Shown here: piece by piece, positions 1-11,900 of the stretch | How the letters are laid out: every line of letters begins with the position of its first letter | Numbering within the stretch: position 1 is the first letter of the stretch | From: Misgurnus anguillicaudatus | Lineage: Eukaryota > Chordata > Actinopteri > Cypriniformes > Cobitidae | DNA length: 64,000 nucleotides | NCBI RefSeq assembly: GCF_027580225.2 | Contig: NC_073358.2 | Coordinates: forward strand, 44,923,501-44,987,500 | Direction of reading: 5' to 3' | Program-made: the position numbers and the translations under genes | The notes under the pieces: generated by a model | Database searches by the model: none | What the model saw: the letters and a program-made list of their open reading frames with translations, nothing else | Told to the model about the DNA's origin: nothing

Positions 1-938
1 AAAGCAACCAAATTTTTAATATTTCCTCTTAATCATAATACTATACTCATCTTGTTTTACTTTTCAGGCATCTTTATTAAATGTAAATATATTAGTTATG
101 AAATTGTCTGTCAACATGATTTTAACATGAACCATAGCAATAAATACAAATAAAACACTGCACAGTCTTCACTGTATAGATTAAATGTGCAGCTGCGAAA
201 TTTATTCAGTTAATAGTAGTGAGGGGTTTTCATTTTTTGTGTAATGAACATTGAACACCTAAGACAGCAGTAAGACGGCACTGCTTCAATATACTGATAA
301 ACATACAGCTGTTTATGTTCACTTAAACAAAAAAGAGAACCATATACGAGCAATACACGCTGGGAAACAGGCACGTCACCTTGTGGAAACGCACAGTCGC
401 ACACTCATACAGTACAGTATATTCACTGCAGTGGTGGATCTGCTAATTTTCTGTTATGTTTTCAGTTGATAAAATGTGCTTTTTGATTACTGAAATTTAA
501 TTTAACCAGAATCCAGAATAAAACGAAAAACACGGAATTTGAGAAAAAATTAAACTGAATCTGGGGAAAAAACAATAGGGCCATAGGTGTGCTAAAACCT
601 GACTCCAATTGGCTTTTTTGAGGTCATTCAATCAAGGGTTCACATTTTTTTCACAAGCACTAAGATGTCTTTTGGTAGTTCTCAATAAAGACATGAAAGA
701 TCAGAATTTTTTTGTGTAATTATGGTAATTTTAGACACATTATGTTTATCAATGCCCTTGACTTAGATAAAGTTTAGATCGCATTTTATGACAAATTTGT
801 TCAGAAAACGGTGAAATTCCCATACTTTTTCTTGCCACTGTATATAAAGCTATTACAATGTTAATCTATGAAGCTATAAGTCTTCCACCCTAAAGTACCT
901 GTCATTGTTTTTGAAGCAGAATAGCTTGTAGGTAACAT
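1..938. other. AT-rich intronic or upstream DNA, no gene seen
   Basis: No exon-like frame with splice sites and no recognised repeat on either strand. Probably intron of susd2, because the exon at 5823 needs an upstream partner not found here. Confidence 0.5.
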
Positions 939-1020
939 TTAACCCTGGAGAACCCACGGGTCAAATGTGGCCAATGTTAATTGATTGTAAGAGAAGGGTT
1001 CTTGGGTTCTCCAGGGTTAA
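939..1020. mobile_element. 82-bp TTAA-ended hairpin MITE
   Basis: Inverted ends TTAACCCTGGAGAACCCA and its complement TGGGTTCTCCAGGGTTAA, with TTAA at both tips (939-942, 1017-1020). No coding content. Fits a minimal piggyBac-like or other TTAA-targeting MITE; family not identified. Confidence 0.65.
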
Positions 1021-1584
1021 ACTAACATGCTTGCATTTACCTAATTAAATAATTTTGTTTCTTTTCAAGAATCTGTTCAGAAAAAATTCAAGTACTGTTC
1101 GTGCACCAGATGGTGAAGTAGAAAAGTTCATAAAAACTTCTGCAGCTTGCATCTGACAGAGATGCAAAAAGAAGAAGAGAGCGGGCCTGAAAACAAGCAA
1201 ATTCAAGGTATTTCAATTGTTGTTAAAGGGATAGTTCAATAGATATTCTTTCATCATTTACTCATCCTCATGTTGTTCTAAATCTGCATGATGTTTTTCT
1301 GATGAACACAAATTAAGATGTTTTGCGTAATGATGGTAAAAACACAGCACATTGTAACCATTGACTTCCATAGTAGGAAAAAGTATTTTGGAAGTATTGT
1401 GATAAATGATGAAGAAAATATTTTGATAAATGATGGTTAGCACACAGTTGACGGTACCCATTAAATTCCATCATATTTTTTATTCCTTCTATGGAAGTCA
1501 ATGGTTACAATCTGCTGTGTGTTTACCATCATTCCTCAAAATATCTTCTTTTGTGTTCATCAGAAAAAATTCATACAGGTTTAA

Positions 1585-2885
1585 AGGTAGGGTAACACAT
1601 TTTGAAAAATGCTAACGGTAGCCGCCTAGTAATGAAATCACGATCCCACCCTTAAGTCAAATCGCCATCCAAACTCACGCCTCTTTCAAAACACATGAAC
1701 ATGCACAGATCAGACGGTCACATTTCATGTCTCATTCACCAGTGAGAAAACTTTGCAGTACAAAGTGAATAACACTTCCCAAATAACCAACATAAACAAC
1801 TGGTTTATATCAGAATTAGTGTAAGCACACGTTCGGTTGTGTAGACGTAGTAACTATATCGTTATGCTAATCCGTAAACGAACACAAATTTCATAAGCAA
1901 CACAATGTTTCATCAAAGTAGAATATCGAATCCATCTCAATACAAACATATCGCGTACCTTACCAAAATAAACAACGACCCTTTTAGACCCTTTGCCTCC
2001 TGCAGCTGTTTGAATCTCGTGGTAAAGCAGTAAAGTTACCGATGTTAATTTGAGTTTTTGCTCTTTGCCGATCCAGGCAGTTTTTGCTGTTGTTGTTATA
2101 AAAGATGGCTTTCGTTTTGTGCCTCCTGTACAGGTTGTCAATTCAGCAGAAAAGTTTGCTGTTCTCGCTGTTTACAGACAGGAGGTAAGCGGACGTGAAC
2201 ACGCAGATGACCTATGGTGTCTGCGTAAGGGCTGGGCAAAAAAATAGATTTTCCGATTAATCGTTTTTTTAAAACGTGGTCTAATAAAAATCGATTCTCA
2301 AAGAGCAGAATAGATTTTTTTCTTTCATATTTATTTCCACAAACATTGAACGTAAGATTAACTTTAATCTAATTACTAGTCTTCTTCAACATTAGTGTTG
2401 TGGCTTTTAATTTTTTTTATTAATTACACACTTGTAAACTGCTGTTCACTGTTCTTTTTTATTAATATAATATTTGTATTAAATCTATATTCATTGAGTT
2501 GAATCGAGAAACGAGTATAAAAACCTACCCGAGATCCAGAATCGAAAATTGAATCGAGAATCGGAATCGAATCGATTTGATAGCTTGTGAATCGAAATCG
2601 AATCGATCTGGAACATCTGAATCGATACCCAGCCCTAGTCTGCGTGGACTCGTTGCGCGGTGGGCATTCAAATTATGCTTACGTATGAGGGACAAAAAAG
2701 GAAACGTCCATTCGGACCGAAATGTATGATTGGTTGAACATTTTTTGGTCCTACGCCTTTCACAGATGACATAAATTCTACAAATACATTTAAACAACTT
2801 AACACAGTGATTGCTATCAGAATGTGAGGAGACTTTTAACCAGCATAACTAAAAATCTTTCAGGATCAAATCTGTTACCCTACCT
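1585..2885. mobile_element. 1.3-kb TTAA element nested in the previous MITE
   Basis: Terminal inverted repeats AGGTAGGGTAACA / TGTTACCCTACCT, flanked by TTAA at 1581-1584 and 2886-2889. Left and right flanks rejoin the arms of the host MITE. Short open frames inside (1854-2141 minus, 2050-2247 plus) resemble nothing I recognise and are not called genes. Confidence 0.7.
2227..2637. mobile_element. hAT-type non-autonomous element, 8-bp TSD
   Basis: Ends AAGGGCTGGGC and ACCCAGCCCTA, flanked on both sides by the same 8-mer GTCTGCGT (2219-2226 and 2638-2645). The arms are rich in AATCGAATCGATT-like motifs. An 8-bp duplication is typical of hAT transposition. This is the innermost layer of a three-deep nest. 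Confidence 0.82.
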
Positions 2886-2951
2886 TTAAAACAACATGAG
2901 GATGAGTAAATGATGACAGAATTTTTATTTTAGGGTGAACTATTCCTTTAA

Positions 2952-3330
2952 CATTTACCCAAGTTAACATTAATGCCTTCAGTCTATCTGATGAAGTAAC
3001 CATGAGTCATTTTCTGTTCCCCCTCTTATCTCTTTTCTCTCAATCTTTCCTTCTTTTAGGGTACACTTGAGGAGTGTCCAGATGTTTATTAATGTTTTAT
3101 TAATGTAATGTTATGTTTCAAATAAACATGTAAACATACTGTATATTTTTCTTTTTTTTAAACACCTACAGTAAAGTGTGACACTTAACACATTAAAAGC
3201 ATCACAAACATTGAGGATAGAACTTCTAATGTGCAGTTTAACTTTTTTTAACTAAATATAATAAAAGTTTTTTTTAAGAAGGGATAAGTACATGCCATCT
3301 TAAGGTCTAAGGTTATAAAATAAAAAACAC
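2952..3330. other. AT-rich intron, no gene seen
   Basis: Low-complexity AT-rich DNA with no exon or recognised repeat. Confidence 0.4.
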
Positions 3331-3344
3331 TTTAAAAAATAATT

Positions 3345-3660
3345 CGGGCTAGTTTTGGCTGAGTGTACAGTTTAAGCTGGCATGATTCTGGCACTGTGCT
3401 GGCAGTGTCGGCTGACTTTAAGCACCCGGACATGGGCCAGTTTCGGCTGAGTGTACAGTTTTAGCTGGCGTGATTCTGGCACTGTGCTGGCAGTGCCGGC
3501 TCACTTAAGGCACCCGGAAATGGGCCAGTGTACTTGGGCCGATTCTGGGGCGTCATTCATCCCAGAGTTGGCCCTTTTCTGGCAGCCGGAACTGGGCCGT
3601 GGTTTTTTTTCTGGCCTGCCGGATTTGGGCCATTATTGGGCCAAACTGTTTTGGCTACCT
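3345..3660. repeat. 88-bp GC-rich tandem duplication
   Basis: The segment starting GGCTGAGTGTACAGTTT recurs 88 bp later (GAGTG at 3361 and 3449) with GATTCTGGCACTGTGCTGGC in both copies, followed by a degenerate third part rich in GGGCC. The open frame over it (3451-3687) is a by-product of the repeat. Confidence 0.7.
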
Positions 3661-3687
3661 GGGTATGCATTCCTACATGAAAAATAA

Positions 3688-4075
3688 TTAAGTATTTACT
3701 ATAGTAAATAGTTTTTACTTTAATATATTATACACTTTGATCATATAAAGGCCTACTACTACTGCATTCTGTAGTATTACTATAATAAATTGATAAACTG
3801 TAAACTGTAGTATACTTCATTTTTTACTATGGTAAGGTTCAAAACACTACAGTGTCTAGGAGTTTTACTGCAGTTTACTATAATAAATACTAAAGTGAAC
3901 TACAGTATTTTTTTCATGTGGGAAGAATCATAACTAATGCTCATATGTAATTAAACAACATTTAAAGTTAAACAAGGTAAAACTGTTAAAATACCATATC
4001 TAGTGACTGGTTTGTAAAACGTAATATTTTAATCTATTTTCTACAGTCCCGCATTAAAAAAATATTGTTTTATAC
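3688..4075. repeat. TACTATAGTAAA-rich palindromic repeat, left part
   Basis: Many short inverted motifs (ACTATAGTAAAT, ACTGTAGTATAC, TACTATGG). The same motifs resume at 5261-5470 after the Tc1 element, so the Tc1 copy inserted into a pre-existing AT-rich MITE. Confidence 0.5.
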
Positions 4076-4077
4076 TA

Positions 4078-5260
4078 CACTCACCTAAAGGATTATTAGG
4101 AACACCATACTAATACTGTGTTTGACCCCCTTTCGCCTTCAGAACTGCCTTAATTCTACGTGGCATTGATTCAACAAGGTGCTGGAAGCATTCTTTAGAA
4201 ATGTTGGCCCATATTGATAGGATAGCATATTGCAGTTGATGGAGATTTGTGGGATGCACAAAGATCCTGTTCCACCACATCCCAAAGATGCTCTATTAGG
4301 TTGAGATCTGGTGACTGTGGGGGCCATTTTAGTACACTGAACTCATTGTCATCTTTAAGAAACCAATTTGAAATGATTCAAGCTTTGTGACATGGTGCAT
4401 TATCCAGCAGGAAGTAGCCATCAGAGGATGGGTACATAGTGGTTATAAAGAGATGGACATGGTCAGAAACAATGCTCAGGTAGGCCGTAGCATTTACACA
4501 ATGCCTAATTGGCACTAAGGGGTCTAAAGTGTGCCAAGAAAACAACCCCCACACCATTACACCACCACCACCAGCCTGCACAGTGTCCGTTTATGCCAAA
4601 TTCTGACTCTACCATCTGTAGAGTCTCAACAGAAATCGAGACTCATCAGACCAGGCAACATTTTTTCAGTCTTCAACTGTTCAATTTTGGTGAGCTTGTG
4701 CAAATTGTAGCCTCTTTTTCCTATTTGTAGTGGAGATGAGTGGTACCCGGTGGGGTCTTCTGCTGTTTTAGCCCATCCGCCTCAAGGATGGGCGTGTTGT
4801 GGCTTCACAAATGCTTTGCTGCATACCTCGGTTGTAACGAGTGGCTATTTCAGTCAAATTTGCTCTTCTGTCAGCTTGAATCAGTCGGCCCATTCTCCTC
4901 TGACCTCTAGCATCAACAAGGCATTTTCGCCCACAGGACTGCTGCATACTGGATGTTTTTTCCCCTTTTCACACCATTCTTTGTAAATCCTAGAAATGGT
5001 TGTGCGTGAATATCCCAGTAACTGAGCAGATTGTAAAAATACTCAGACTGGCCCATCTGGCACCAACAACCATGCCACGCTCAAAATTGCTTAAATCACC
5101 TTTCTTTCCCATTCAGACATTCAGTTTGGAGTTCAGGAGATTGTCTTGACCAGGACCACACCCCTAAATGCATTGAAGCAACTGCCATGTGATTGGTTGA
5201 TTAGATAATTGCATTAACGAGAAATTGAACAGGTGTTCCTAATAATCCTTTAGGTGAGTG
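4078..5260 (-). mobile_element. Full-length Tc1/mariner element with dead transposase (DD36E type)
   Basis: Perfect 29-bp terminal inverted repeats beginning CACTCACCTAAAGGATTATT, bordered by TA (4076-4077, 5261-5262); total 1,183 bp. Transposase runs on the minus strand: MVWGLFSWHTLDPLVPI, then DNAPCHKA, a TGA stop, and [15 protein letters not shown], with 36 residues between the second Asp and the Glu. Frameshifts and stops make it inactive, although the ends are intact. A deleted relative is at 28749-29284. Confidence 0.9.
4139..4581 (-). pseudogene. Tc1/mariner transposase remnant
   Basis: C-terminal catalytic half of a DDE transposase, broken by at least one stop and frame change. Shows the DNAPCH and SPDLN.IEHLWD motifs of the Tc1 group. 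The N-terminal helix-turn-helix half should lie toward 5100 but has no long frame. Confidence 0.8.
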
Positions 5261-5822
5261 TACTATAGTGTAGTATATTAAAGTTAAAATGTATAATATC
5301 AATAGTTTTACTATAGTGAATTATTGAGCTGAGCCTGTGGTAAATATGTAGTTTTTACTTGGATAAGGAAAAACAGTATTCTGTATGTTTATGGGAATTT
5401 CATACCAATTTACTACATTAAATAATTACTAAAATATACTACCGTATTTTATCATGTGTGCACAGAAGTATGCAATATTTAGAGTAAGACTGAATGTTAT
5501 TACCTAAAAATATTATAATCTATGGAAGAACAATGTGAGTAATTTTATAATAAATGTACTATATTTGTGGCAAAATACAAATATAATCATATAAAGTATA
5601 ATGTTTTCATCTTATAGGGATTTCAACCGACAGTTGTTCTAAAAATAATAATTTGAGTCATGAATTTTTTCTCCAAATCTTCAAGGACAGCATCTGAGTC
5701 ATAAAGTTCATTGAAACAACAGTGGCCTTGGTGAAGGCTACAACATAAGATAAAATTGAAAAAAGTATTTTATACAAACTTGAATCTGCATCATTGCTGA
5801 GCACAGCTTGTATGTCTCACAG

Positions 5823-5971
5823 GTTTAAGTCTGAGATTTTGACGGAGGGCTACGTGGATGGGAATGGCACGGGTCATTGTATCTCTCCTATGCTGTATGA
5901 GTTGGGCTGGATCCCTTTTGAGGTTTCCACGGACGGAGTCAATTATGATAGATCTGGAAGATGGATGTCAG
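5823..5971 (+). CDS. susd2: susd2 visible exon 1
   Basis: Acceptor TCTCACAG at 5815-5822, donor GTGAGC at 5972. One base completes a codon from an unseen upstream exon, then 49 codons, then one leftover base. It encodes [23 protein letters not shown] and [11 protein letters not shown], aligning with the human stretch around CRFKDSIQTLGHVD. The previous exon must supply the first two bases of the Arg codon and the somatomedin-B domain; I could not find it between 1 and 5822. The open frame reads back through the acceptor to an ATG at 5794, which is not a real start. Confidence 0.9.
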
Positions 5972-8900
5972 GTGAGCTACATACATGGTTGTGCCCACAA
6001 AGGCTTTATTTATATTGTAACAAATGATCTGGTACTGTATGCCTATAATCATTTAATACGTGACAGTAAATTGCAAAATAAAAATGAGAATGAGAGTATA
6101 GTTCCTAGACATATATGCCTAGAAAATTGCAACTTTTAATTTTCTGTCGGTCTTAGTACACGATGTAACTACAGAAGAGTCAAGTTTTAAATAGGAAAAA
6201 TATCAAAACTCTTTGGTTATTTTTGAGCGCGATGCTAAATGGTCTAATACGATTCAATGGATTGTGCTAAGCTATGCTAAAAGTGGTACCGCCAGACCCG
6301 GAGATCAGCTTAATGGATTCCAAAACGGTAAGAATCAAATGTTTAACTCTAGGGGAGCTGGAAAATTTGCATATTTTGCATAAAAAAGTGAAGTGTCCCT
6401 TTAAGGATGGTCGCCGTGATTTCAACAAGTAAGATGTGATCCTGGATCAACATTTTTTGTTGATCCTGGATCAACGTTTTAATCAAAGATACCCCAACCT
6501 ACCCATAACTCAAACCCTAACCATTTTTAAACCCTCAAATTAGTGTGAAATAATAGTTTGAGGAGTATTTCTTAAAAGCCCCTAACCTAATCCTAAACCT
6601 AAATCTAACATGCACACTAATCTTAATCCTGCAATCTGATTGGTTAATGAAAATGTTGATCCAGGACCAACAATGGTGTTGATTCAGGATCGCATCTTAC
6701 TTGGTGAAATCACGTTTACCCTTTAGGTCTCTATTGTGTACTTTACTTTTATAGGTACAGTTAACTGTTTTGTACCTCTTAAATTGAACTAGTACAAACC
6801 TTTACCTTAGGGTATAATATTGTACCCCAAAAGGTACAACATTTCAATGTGTTGTATACCCATAAAGGTACAAAAATGAAGGGTCTACTTGAATGAAGAA
6901 AAAACAGAATCATGTGCTTAAATCACAATGAAAAAACATGTATTGTTGTTGACAGTCTTCAGTCTTTATCAATTGAAATGATTAGTTCTTTAACTGGAAG
7001 GGATTCTTACGTCACCAGAGCGGCCATATTGAGGGTTGGATTGTCCCCTATCCATTGTGCTCAGTCTTGTTATATCCGATATCTTTCTTGTTACTCAAGT
7101 TTCCTGAATCATTTTTGTCTTAATGTATATAAAAAATTGTATTAATTGATTCTCTAATTGATAGTTCATCACAGTAAGCTGAACTTTTTGTACAAGATCA
7201 CTCTGAAGGATGAAAAGAAGTGGCAATACTACGGTACCCCTAAGGTTGGTGGAGATTTAGAGATGACATGGATGTCATCTCTTATAAACTCAGAGAAAGT
7301 GAACATCGAACTGTGGGGTTACAATGAGACTGGTAAGTAAAGCACAGCTGAATAAGTCAAAATTATTTGTTAAGAATAGGTTGTTTTTAATTCAGTGTTT
7401 GTTGTTTAAAATAATTTCATGTCAAGTAAAATCTTAACAAGCAAAAGAAAGACTGTCAAATGTATACTGTTAATAAAATTAATCCCCTTGTAGCAACACG
7501 CATGGTTTACACCCTGTAAGTGAGGTTTAAACTTTTCACAAGATGTAAACCAGTATATAATAATAACAGTTTGATTATCATAAACAGTGTCCCGGTCACG
7601 TTTCTCCAAAAAAATAAATGACAGGAAATAATAAAATTTTGTATAAATCAAATAAAGCCAGTTTATTGCATTACAACATATCCTGACCTCTAAAATCTGG
7701 TAATGTAATGAATTTCTTTGAGCAAAATGTACTTTTGTATTCTTTTGGTTTATTATCCAAAAAGTGGCATAAAAAGTCATTGTGTGGTGACTGGACATGT
7801 TTTGTGATTTACCCAATTGTTTATAGTGTATGCAGTGCACACATGATCTATATAAAAGGCAAACACCAAATACATTTTCATTAAGATAGATAATTATTAT
7901 TTTTATAACTGGAGTGCCATATTCTAGTAATTGGGACGCAGAATGGAAGTATCTGTACACCGTGGAAAGAGATGTGACCAACTTGGGATTCTTCCGTTTT
8001 ATCCCACATCCCGCAGAAAATCAGTACTCAATGTGGCATTTGGGCAGCATGCGGGTCGTTGCCAGCACCAAACCTGATGGAGCTCGGTAGGTACTAACTG
8101 GGTGATTCTCACCAAATTAGACTTATGAGGGGTCATGAAACATTTTGATAAAAAAAAGTAAATGCAAAGTAAGAGCATCAAAATAAGAAGCACGATCTCT
8201 TCACATACTATTTTTGCACATGATTTCAAATGACATACAAACCAATTTAGTTGGTTTTTTTTACACATTTAAGGGAAAAAATTTCATTACCGCAACGTGT
8301 TCATGACTGGATTTGGGTTCTGGAAATATTTATAATGAAAAAATCTAAAAAATAAAAGCTTCAGTGCGTGTTATACTATAAACATTTACAGTAAAGAAAC
8401 ATGTGGTATTTGGTGATCATTGGTAAATGTAGAAACAATAATAAGGAATATAAATGTGTCTAAGACCAATTTTCTCATCCTCCGCAACAATTTTCAATCA
8501 TTCAATCAAACATTTTCAAAAAAAAAAAAAATAGTTGGAAGGGACATAATTGACTGTGACACTCAAGATGGCTACCAGGTAAGCACTTCTTATTTTTTCT
8601 CTCCAGATAAAAGTTGAAATTTTGTTTGTCATAGTACCCAACTTTTTAGTTCTCATTACTGAAACATGAGTTTGTAATTATATTTAATGTAATATCATGT
8701 TGCTGTAATGATAATTTTTGATAATGATAATCTAAAAAATGAAAAAATAAATAATTTTATAGAAAATATTTTTATAAATCCTCTAAAAATAATAGTTATT
8801 AATCTTTTATGTGCAAAAAAATTGGCTTCAAGGGCTTTTTAAAAACTCTGATGCTGGACACCTTCTAAATCTGGATTTCGTGAGAATCATCCAATCGGGT

Positions 8901-11900
8901 GTGCCTCATACATCTTGAAAAGTGAACAGCACTTATAAAAAAATATTTACACTTCCATTAACATTTTTAAAAGATGGCTTTGGTCCTTCAAGGTAGTTGT
9001 TATCATGCTGATATATGTTCAATTCTTCATTTTTCATTTTAGCTAGTAATTTGATGCTATAGAAACAGGGTGTGTCATTATGATTCGTGTGGTTAAATTG
9101 GGCGTGCAAGCATTTGGGCAAAAGTTTAATACCGCAGCTCTGCCTCTGGCTCGACGGCCGATTCCTTCTGCGAATGCCCTGGCTCCAAACTGACGTTTTT
9201 ACGTAATATGGCAGCACCTATGGTCAAAATTTTTGGCTTTAATTCATTACAATGGAAGAAATTGACGTTGCATCGTCCATCTTTTTTAACAGTCTATGGA
9301 ACTAATAGTTATAGTTGTTTTTAAGAATGGTGTAAAATTACTGTACAAAAAAATGTTCCCAAGGTGTTACTAGGGCAGTACCCTATAAAAAGGTCCTAAT
9401 ATGTACATTTACTATTTTCAGTAGGTACAGATGTGTATACATTAGATAACACTATGCACCTTTGGTACCAATATGTACCTCAGGAGTCCTAACAGTGGCG
9501 GCTGGTGACTTCTCTTCCGAGGGGGCGCAAATTTAAAATATGTACGGAGTGTCACGTGTGTTGCTCATCATTTTAAAATATGTGTTCGTTGTGTCATGTT
9601 AAGCAAGTGCATCATGCGTATTATCAAAATACGTGCCTGCTGCACACGCATCGAAAGGATTTATGATAAAAGAGACGCTCATGTTCACAAAATACTCGCA
9701 AGAGACTAACTTCACACCAAACTCTAATTACACAGAGAGATTAAAGGACAAGTTTGGTATTTTACACTTAAAGCCCTGTTTTCAGATTGTTTATGATGAA
9801 ATAGAACGGTTTTGACTTAAATTTCGACATATGCGGCTGCCCCGAGAATTTTCGGGTGTTTGTTGTTTCACCTCCCACCTCTACAATGGCTGTCTGGAAC
9901 AATCCTTCTTAAATGCATTGAGCTTGCGTTTGCAAGGACGTGGGGCTCGCCGAGTGGTCAGGGGTCTTCGCTGATATGCTCACACAAAAATCGCTGCAAA
10001 AGACGCATTCCAACAGGCTTTATCGTAGTTTTTTTCCAACTCCATTGACTTGTATTAGATGTGCTGTGAGGTACGGTATTACTCCGCGCCGGGAACGTTG
10101 TTTGTATTCTTGTAATTGGCAAAGGCGGATTATCGCCACCAACTGGGCTGGAGTGTCTTTTATTCAAGCTCTCAACTGAAGAATATACGGGTGTGAGGCG
10201 TTTGGAAAAATATGTCCACAAGTTTACAACGAATGCTAAAACACCTGTTGGAAAGCATCTTTTGCAGCGATTTTTATGTGAGCATATCAGTGAACACCCC
10301 TGACCACTCGGTGAGTTTCACGTCTTTGTAAACGAAAGTTTAATGCATTTTAGGAAGGATTGTTCCTGTGCACTTATACACCCATTGTAGAGGTGGAAGG
10401 TGAAACAACAAACACTCTAAAATTCCCGGGGCAGCCGCATATGTCCAAATTTAAGTCAAAACCGTTCTATTTCATCATAAACAATCTGAAAACAGGGCTT
10501 TAAGTGTAAAATATCGAACTTGTCCTTTAAGCGAGTATCTGGCAAATGTGACAGTCACCTTTATCATAAACTCTTTATTTGTTCTTTCTTTACACAATGT
10601 ATGATGATTGTATGTAGAAGTAAATTAAGTAAAAATAGTTTCTTTCTGGTGATGGCAACATCTTGTTTTGGGGTACAGGGATGTGCAGGCCGTGTGGAGT
10701 GATGCCCATGCGCTCGCCTGGCATTTAGAGAAGGCCTTCAGAAACGACTCTGCAGGCTGGGCTCTGGAGAAGTGTCTCATTTGGGACAAGGAGGAGAAAT
10801 CAATACCCAGCTTTCAGAATGAGATCATCGACTGTCCCTGTACTCTGGCTCAGGCCCGCGCAGACACCGGGAGATTCCATGTGAGTCCAGAATTATTCCC
10901 CTTCTTCTTATTTGGGAATGTTGAATACCTCAATGTTGAATTCTGGGAATGTTGAATACCCTAAATAATCAGAATCAGACCTTTATTCAACTACCACTGA
11001 GCTACAGGAACAGATAACTGGGACACAACCGTTACAAAATTATAACTTCCCTGTTTTATTTTACTGTATAATACTACACAAGAGTCCTTATGCTAAGGCA
11101 TGTTTATATTACAGACGGATTACGGCTGTAATATTCAGGTGGCCAATTCTTGCGAGTATCACCCAGGTGCGGTACATTGTGTCAGAGCCATACAGGGCAG
11201 GTATGACATAACTATTCACAATTTTATTTAGTTATCAAGTGTTACTTTTTTTAATGGCTTAACCCAGGATTTACAAAAGAAAATTTGCCAATATAGTTTT
11301 AGACGATGTCAACATTTTGAGAACTATGTAATCTAATTTATTTTTATTAGGGCTGGGCATAGATTAATCTAGATTAATCTCATACAAAATAAAAGTAATT
11401 TTTTGCATAATATATGAGTTTGTGATGTGTGTAAATATTATGTATATAAACACACACATACATATATATATACATTTAAGAAATGTTTTATTTAAATATT
11501 GTTTTTTTATTTATATATAATTTAGAATATTTAAAAATATAAATAAATATATATACACATGTAAATGTTTCTTAAATACATACATGAATGTGTGTGTATT
11601 TATATATACATAAAAATTACACACAGCACAAACTCATATGTTATGCAAAAAGGTGCTTTTTTTTTGGGTGAGATTAATCTAGATTAATTTATGCCCAGCT
11701 CTAATTTTTATGTATATATTGATTGAACGATAACATTTTGAGCTTTTTGTAGTGGAAGATACTACATACTAGCATATTAATGGAAACAGATCAGCTTATT
11801 AAGTTTATCGAAAACCTTGAATCTTATTCGTTGTCATATGTGTCACTTCATTTAATGTTATCGGCATGCCGCCATATTTGAACTTGGATCTGTATGCATG

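Larger units (their letters stand above)
1227..2947. mobile_element. TTAA-flanked MITE with two later insertions inside
   Basis: Ends AGGGATAGTTCA and TGAACTATTCCT, each bordered by TTAA (1223-1226, 2948-2951). The inner arms contain ATCATTTACTCATCCTCATG and its complement, a very common cypriniform repeat (recalled). The right arm resumes at 2886 after a 1.3-kb insertion. A related copy lies at 23408-23691. Confidence 0.75.

Noticed and set aside
3451..3687. 78-codon frame with GQCTWADSG...
   Set aside because: It covers an 88-bp tandem duplication that is a noncoding fish repeat; no splice sites fit.
5794..5822. ATG at 5794 as the start of susd2
   Set aside because: It lies in the intron before a good acceptor (TCTCACAG); family homology starts at the exon border and needs an upstream exon.
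7406..7981. 191-codon minus-strand frame, the longest in the window
   Set aside because: It overlaps susd2 exon 3 antisense and AT-rich intron, has no recognisable domain, and a long frame can arise by chance.
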